A stretch of DNA of 64,000 nucleotides from Platycnemis pennipes. Lineage: Eukaryota > Arthropoda > Insecta > Odonata > Platycnemididae. This document shows, piece after piece, positions 59,623-64,000 of this stretch (position 1 is its first letter; each line of letters opens with the position of its first letter). The stretch spans positions 105,359,544 to 105,423,543 of the forward strand of contig OW121852.1 of NCBI GenBank assembly GCA_933228895.1, given 5' to 3'. The position numbers were made by a program, and so were the translations under genes. Under the pieces are notes generated by a model, which searched no databases, was not told the origin of the DNA, and worked only from the letters and a program-made list of their open reading frames with translations.

Positions 59623-61011
59623 TATGATTTGCTTACTATGATTACAATAGTTGGTTAAACACATATAACATTAGTCGTTGGACTATCATGAACCAGACTA
59701 CTGTTGCGATAACGATTTAAATGTAACAAATTGCGTAAAAATGAAACAAAACAACACTTTTATATATGATCAGCTTGCTACAAAAATCTAAACGAAATAC
59801 GAAAAAAAACAGCTCATTGATACACTAAAGTAGATAATTATTCTTTCAAGATATGCAGAAGATGAATAGAGGTGATTAGACTTCGGGTTTATCAATGAAA
59901 ACAAATTAAATCTTAATTTACGACAGATTTCAGCATTCTAGATTTCCTTTCCTTTCCATTCTATGGAGAAAATGAATGTCAACTATTTCACATTCACTAT
60001 TTTCGTCATATTGAAAACCGAGCACTTACCCAAGAGTCCAGGTCAAATATTTCACAAAATTGAGGAAATTCAAGCAGAATTACTGGTGGCGCTGAACACT
60101 CGAAAAAGGACTTCCTGATGGATTATCAATGACTGAAAGAAAATCTGGGGGCAGTGTAAATGTTCATAAGGAGACTACTTAAATTACTGGTAGCACACGA
60201 CGTCAATTTATAATTGATGAATTTTGGGAATATTGATGTGTATTCTGGTACTGTTTTCCAACCGAGGAAACCACTCTTTTTCAAAGCCGATGAATAAATA
60301 ATAGTCATCTCCATTCGCTATTGACGACATTTTGAGCTAACAATTCGAGGGACTGCGACGGAATTTGCTTAAGGCAATTCAACTAAGACCTTCAACACCA
60401 CCGAGTTCTCTCCAGAGAAGCAAAGAGCAGGTGTGTTGATGACAATGAAAAAGTGACAACCGTCGGCATAATGTTTTTAAGAAAAAAACAGTCTACCGGA
60501 ATAATTGAGAAAATTGTGAGAAAAAAAATACTTGATAGCAGAACAATGAAAAGCGAAAAACCTGCATCGAAGGCGATTCCACAACTTGCCGCAAAAAGAG
60601 GTGAGAAAGAATTGTGACCAACGAAGGATGAGGCGTGAAGAGACTGTGAATTACTTAACGAAGAGTGAAGCATTGATAGTGGGAGAGATGACTGTTGCCT
60701 ATGCAATATATTGCCTTTAAACCAGCAATTAATTATTGCCCCCAAATGAGTGGACTGCATTTATATTGGAAAATTGAGAAAAAACGTCCCCGTCTATCTC
60801 CTATCTTATCGTAGGCCACAACAATAGTCCTATTCTCGTCTTGTCCTTGCTCCGGCCGTTCGTTAGTCACGAACTCGCTATTTGCACTGTCCCATTTGGA
60901 CTCCTACTCATGTCATACGCGTTAAATTCTCCCCGCCCTCTCCGGTCGCTTCTTGCCGTGCTAGAGGGCTGCGAGGTTATCCGCGAAGAGCTCCACAGAA
61001 ACTTCGGTAGT
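59623..61011. other. Non-coding stretch
   Basis: AT-rich to 60780, then CpG-containing at 60780-60980. A 122-codon minus frame at 60392-60760 shows no known domain. Confidence 0.45.
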
Positions 61012-61107
61012 GCACAATAATACATGGTACCCCTTTGAACAGATTCGATAAGATACACGGGATGGACAGGCACTTGATTTATGCTTTTCACCTAAACAAT
61101 TGTAACA
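61012..61107 (-). pseudogene. BEL/Pao-type retrotransposon gag zinc-knuckle relic
   Basis: The minus strand encodes CYNCLGEKHKSSACPS followed by YRICSKGYHVLLC. This matches the paired zinc-knuckle region of BEL/Pao gag proteins, a C-x2-C-x4-H-x4-C knuckle followed by a C-x2-C-x-K-x-H-H-like element. Here the second knuckle has lost its first cysteine (Y) and the paired histidines (GYH). Flanking sequence is AT-rich on one side and GC-rich on the other, without LTRs or a polymerase region, so only a scrap remains. Confidence 0.6.
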
Positions 61108-61268
61108 AATACTCGTTGCTGTAGATAAATACATATATATAAATAAAAAAGGGAACTTAAAGACGAACTTTAAGATGAACGTTAAGACAAACGTTAGATA
61201 AAACATACATGAGCATACGCCGCATGGTACCGCGAAGGGGTAGTTAGCAGTATTTTATTTCCATCTTA

Positions 61269-62371
61269 GGGCTAGTTTCACCAACGAAGATAATCTTTTT
61301 AACTCGGTTAATTTAAGGATTAACCGACTTAATGTGATTTTTCTGTTCCACCAGTACTATTAACTCGGTTTTGGGGCATTATCTCAGTTAATATTTTTAC
61401 CGGAGGTTTTCGCGAGATGAAAGGATATTGACCGAGATAATTCTGTAAAAGCAACATGGCGCGCAGGCGATTTCGTCAGCTACTTTTAGATATTAGTCGA
61501 GAAATTTGAGCTCAATTATCGTTATTTAAGGCAATAACTAGGTGGATTAAGGAACGCGTAATTTATTTGAACCTAAGAACTGAGATTTTATTTATCCTGA
61601 GTTAATAAACGCTACGAAAAGCACTAAGCAACAATTCAGGTGAGGTCTTCTCGGGATTTCCACCGGGTTAAATATTTATATAACACCAACTTCACTCACC
61701 CTGAAGACGATGGACGAGTCGTCCGTGGAAACCTTGGTGTTATAAAAAGGATAAATAAAAGCAAATAGCACGTATCTAACCTCTAAAACCCTATCTTATT
61801 TAAATTTAAATAGTACACTTCTCACAATAGATACTCCTACACACTTCAATCATAATTAAGCATATTTTATAACCCTCATTTATTGTTGCTGAGTAATCAG
61901 GGAACGTCATAGCCGCATACGGTCATGGAAACGATTTGCCCGTCGCTATAAAATCTTAGCGTGACAGCCAGCCGGAATCGAATTGTAAAATATCAATATA
62001 ATTATAAAAATGTATACCTAAGGTTGATCAAGTATCTCTTGTCACCGAAATTGCTTCTCTCGTCGTCGTGTCCTATCTTTCATAATCACGTCTGGTGAGA
62101 TTTAATGCAGTACGAAATTGCTCCAGCGTCTTTCTTAATAAATTACGATAGGCCTCACATTCCTATAAAAACCGTTTATTTTGTATCAGGCATAACGTAC
62201 CTCGACCTCTATTTCTCCTCTCTTGTAGCATTCTCCGGAAAAATATCCGGAGAAATCTCGGTTATATAAATCCGAGATAATAATGACAGTGGTGGAACGC
62301 AAACGAAAGATTATCGAGATAATGTAAACGGCGATAATGGGAAATTTTACCGTCGTTGGTGAAACTGGCAT
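61269..62371. mobile_element. Harbinger-like TIR element, 1.1 kb, TTA target duplication
   Basis: The left end GGGCTAGTTTCACCAACGA and the complement of the right end ATGCCAGTTTCACCAACGA form terminal inverted repeats. TTA occurs at 61266-61268 and 62372-62374, as expected for PIF/Harbinger. Both subterminal regions repeat ACTCGGTTA and CCGAGATAAT words (for example about 61299, 61364, 61428, 62254, 62270), which could be transposase-binding sites. There is no transposase frame, so it is non-autonomous. The superfamily call rests on TSD length and is tentative. Confidence 0.7.
61635..61765 (+). mobile_element. Penelope-like repeat nested in the TIR element
   Basis: Short arms TTTATATAACACCAA (61667-61690 region) and TTGGTGTTATAAAAA (61734 region) enclose CCTGAAGACGATGGACGAG, a stem GGACG/CGTCC, GTG, GAAA, and the palindrome ACCTTGGT. 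The order matches the hammerhead-like cores of the other repeats, but the base after the palindrome is G, which is not an allowed cleavage-site base, and stem II is longer. Probably an inactive relative inserted in the Harbinger-like element. Confidence 0.45.
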
Positions 62372-62374
62372 TTA

Positions 62375-63459
62375 ATCTGCATTATCTATTTAAACACTAA
62401 AAGAATGGAGAGATATGTATAGTAGTTAGGCTATAAGTCAAATGTGGAATTAGATCAACTCCCAAGAAGAAATACACCAAAAAGGTCTAAAAGGGAAAAT
62501 GGTCCCCCAGTTTTATTCACTAGTTTTCTCATTATAAGATTCCAGCGAAAGTTTTAAGGGGGCATTACTCGCGAACCACGCATAGCTCCAGCATATTTGC
62601 CACGCTAGCGCGAGGAAGGAAGAGGTTGGAGAGGAGTGATTTACGCACGTGGAGAAGAATGGCACGTCGGGCCGCCGTGCCTTGGAGCGTTCCATGGGAT
62701 GATGTGTAAGTGGGAGATTAAGGGTATAGTCAGGGACGTGGGCCAAAATCCTGCAGTCAAATTTCGAGATTCAGGTGGTAGTATGGTGAAAACAGTAGCT
62801 GCTCAGGGAAGTCAAGGAAAAAATGAGGTTATCTACGACATTTCATAAATGTAGGTAATTTGGTGGGAGGGAATTCTTCACTGAATGGTGGAAGATTTGA
62901 AAAAATCAGTCACGTTACAATGGAGTCGTTTACCATTTTTTACAGCAGAATCTGTTAAGGCCCTTTTTATTGTGATTGAAACTTCGAAAGTTGATGTTGA
63001 TTTCGTTTGAGCAGCCGTCTGCGAAAGTCCGTGACGTAGAAATGTGCTAGGACGCTTGCTTGACAGCTTTGCACGGTGCAATCGTCGGTGCATTATGTCA
63101 TTGACAACATACCATTCAATAGCGGTAATACCGTCTATATATCGCATAACGTCAAGATCTGTTAAGTAGCAATTATTTGGACGTGAAAGATGCGATAAAT
63201 TACCATCACTTCAAAATATGTTTTAAGTAATTGTCTGAACATAATAGTGGAGACCCTAATCCCGTATACTTAGCCAAACATTTGCTCCACAAACGGACGG
63301 ATGTGGGCCAAAGTAACGAGTTCTTCCTTTACGCACGAAATTTTAGCTTCCACGTGATTAATCGCCTAACTCATCATTATTGTACTTTATTAACCTAAGG
63401 TGTTGAGTGCAAACAAAAACACCCAACTCAACCGTCAACGACCTATTTAATTGCTAGAA
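62375..63459. other. Non-coding stretch
   Basis: GC-richer at 62580-62730 and AT-rich elsewhere. No domain-bearing frame or repeat family was recognised. Confidence 0.45.
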
Positions 63460-63705
63460 TTTCCCAGGCAGTTCGTTGCCGCTACATATGCACCATCTAG
63501 AGAGAAAAATAAACTTCAAATTCGCGCGAACAAATGTATCAGATTAGAACATGTTCTAATTCGCTCGCAAGCGTTCGCGCAGTGCAATTCGTCCTGCGCG
63601 TCCTCGCAAGTCCTCGCAAGTCGTCGCTTTACACGGCGCAAAAATTCTTGCGCAAGTGTTCTCGCAACAACCTGCGCAATATCAATGACCGTGTAAAACG
63701 GCCTT
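63460..63705. mobile_element. CpG-rich MITE-like relic
   Basis: The segment is dense in GCG and CGC words, has a short tandem of TCCTCGCAAG (about 63600-63625), and ends GACCGTGTAAAACGGCC, whose complement GGCCGTTTTACACGGTC looks like a transposon terminus. A second TTTACACGGCG lies inside. No matching left end was found, so the extent is approximate and the class is not assigned. Confidence 0.35.
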
Positions 63706-63744
63706 TAGAATTTGTAGAATAAAAAGATAGGTATGCTACCATTC

Positions 63745-64000
63745 TTCGATCCTTCAACTAGCTCTCGAGTTATAAGCAGCGAAAACTAATGTTTTTAACC
63801 CTTTCGGAAAAGTGCGCGTGCAAAGGACTAGTTCTTCATTCACTTCATCCACTCACAACTAAGACTGCGAAGGTCCTTCGCTTAATCACAATCGGGAACA
63901 CACAACTGACTTGGCCTCCCCTCAACTCAGTTTCCCTAAAAGCAGTCAAGAACGGGAGATGGATGACGTAGCAATCTTCAACGCAGGTCGTTCGGTGGGC
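63745..64000 (+). repeat. Unclassified interspersed repeat X, copy 2 (cut by window end)
   Basis: Collinear with the complement of 48005-48345, with one central deletion of about 40-50 bp. The plus frame 63789-63971 keeps LSEKCACKG and NGRWMT in the same register as copy 1 (LTEKWASKG, DDRWMT). The repeat runs to the end of the window and may continue beyond it. Confidence 0.65.

Noticed and set aside
1..64000. CRISPR array, operon or prophage content
   Set aside because: No regularly spaced repeats, no ribosome-binding-site-led gene strings and no phage-type genes. The whole window has eukaryotic repeat character.

Overview
This window looks like repeat-dominated, non-coding DNA from an animal genome, most likely an insect. 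It is AT-rich and has no operon-like gene packing. Its only recognisable protein sequence comes from decayed transposable elements. The mix is typical of arthropods: RTE-type LINEs with C-terminal reading frames like those of 'craniofacial development protein 2-like' copies and with ATG-triplet tails, CR1/Jockey-type LINEs, tRNA-derived SINEs, hAT, Tc1/pogo-like and Harbinger-like MITEs, Penelope-type inverted repeats and a BEL/Pao gag relic. I found no convincing host exon, rRNA gene, functional tRNA gene or CRISPR array. The species cannot be named from this sequence alone.

Layout. 1-9 kb: mostly featureless AT-rich DNA, a SINE scrap near 4.3 kb, a GC-rich stretch at 5.3-6.1 kb, and the 3' ends of two different LINE families back to back at 6.25-6.79 kb (minus strand). 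9-20 kb: tRNA-like modules at 9.3 and 9.7 kb, a tRNA-derived SINE at 13.1 kb, a tandemly duplicated tRNA-like module at 16.3-16.9 kb, and GC-rich or pyrimidine-rich stretches. 20-25 kb: a hammerhead-bearing inverted repeat at 20.0 kb, a 466-bp TA-flanked MITE at 20.5 kb, a CR1-type LINE 3' end at 21.4 kb interrupted by a hAT MITE with a perfect 8-bp target duplication, and a second hAT MITE at 24.7 kb. 25-40 kb: SINEs, old LINE scraps, a tandem Penelope-like array at 33.8-34.4 kb, a LINE C-terminus with hairpin-bearing 3' UTR at 37.7-38.0 kb, and a 138-bp-armed inverted repeat at 38.0-38.5 kb. 40-49 kb: Penelope-like inverted repeats at 40.2, 41.7 and 42.8 kb, more SINEs, and an 11-bp-TSD LINE insertion at 44.9 kb. 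49-54 kb: the most complete element, a 2.8-kb RTE-type LINE inserted into an older CR1-type LINE, with an 11-bp target duplication. 54-64 kb: a 218-bp tandem duplication at 57.9-58.3 kb, a possible P-element relic, a BEL/Pao zinc-knuckle relic, a 1.1-kb TTA-flanked Harbinger-like element, and one of two copies of an unclassified repeat.

The most interesting theme is a set of inverted or tandem repeats carrying hammerhead-ribozyme-like cores: a CUGANGA-type box, a short stem II, GAAA, then a palindromic stem III ending in UH. At least four sequence families show a different palindrome at the stem III position (ACATGT, ACCCGGGT, ACCTAGGT, ACCGGT), which suggests structure rather than sequence is conserved. 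Such motifs are known from the terminal repeats of Penelope-like retroelements. The cleanest one (40302-40344, minus strand) lies in an insertion flanked by a 13-bp direct repeat.
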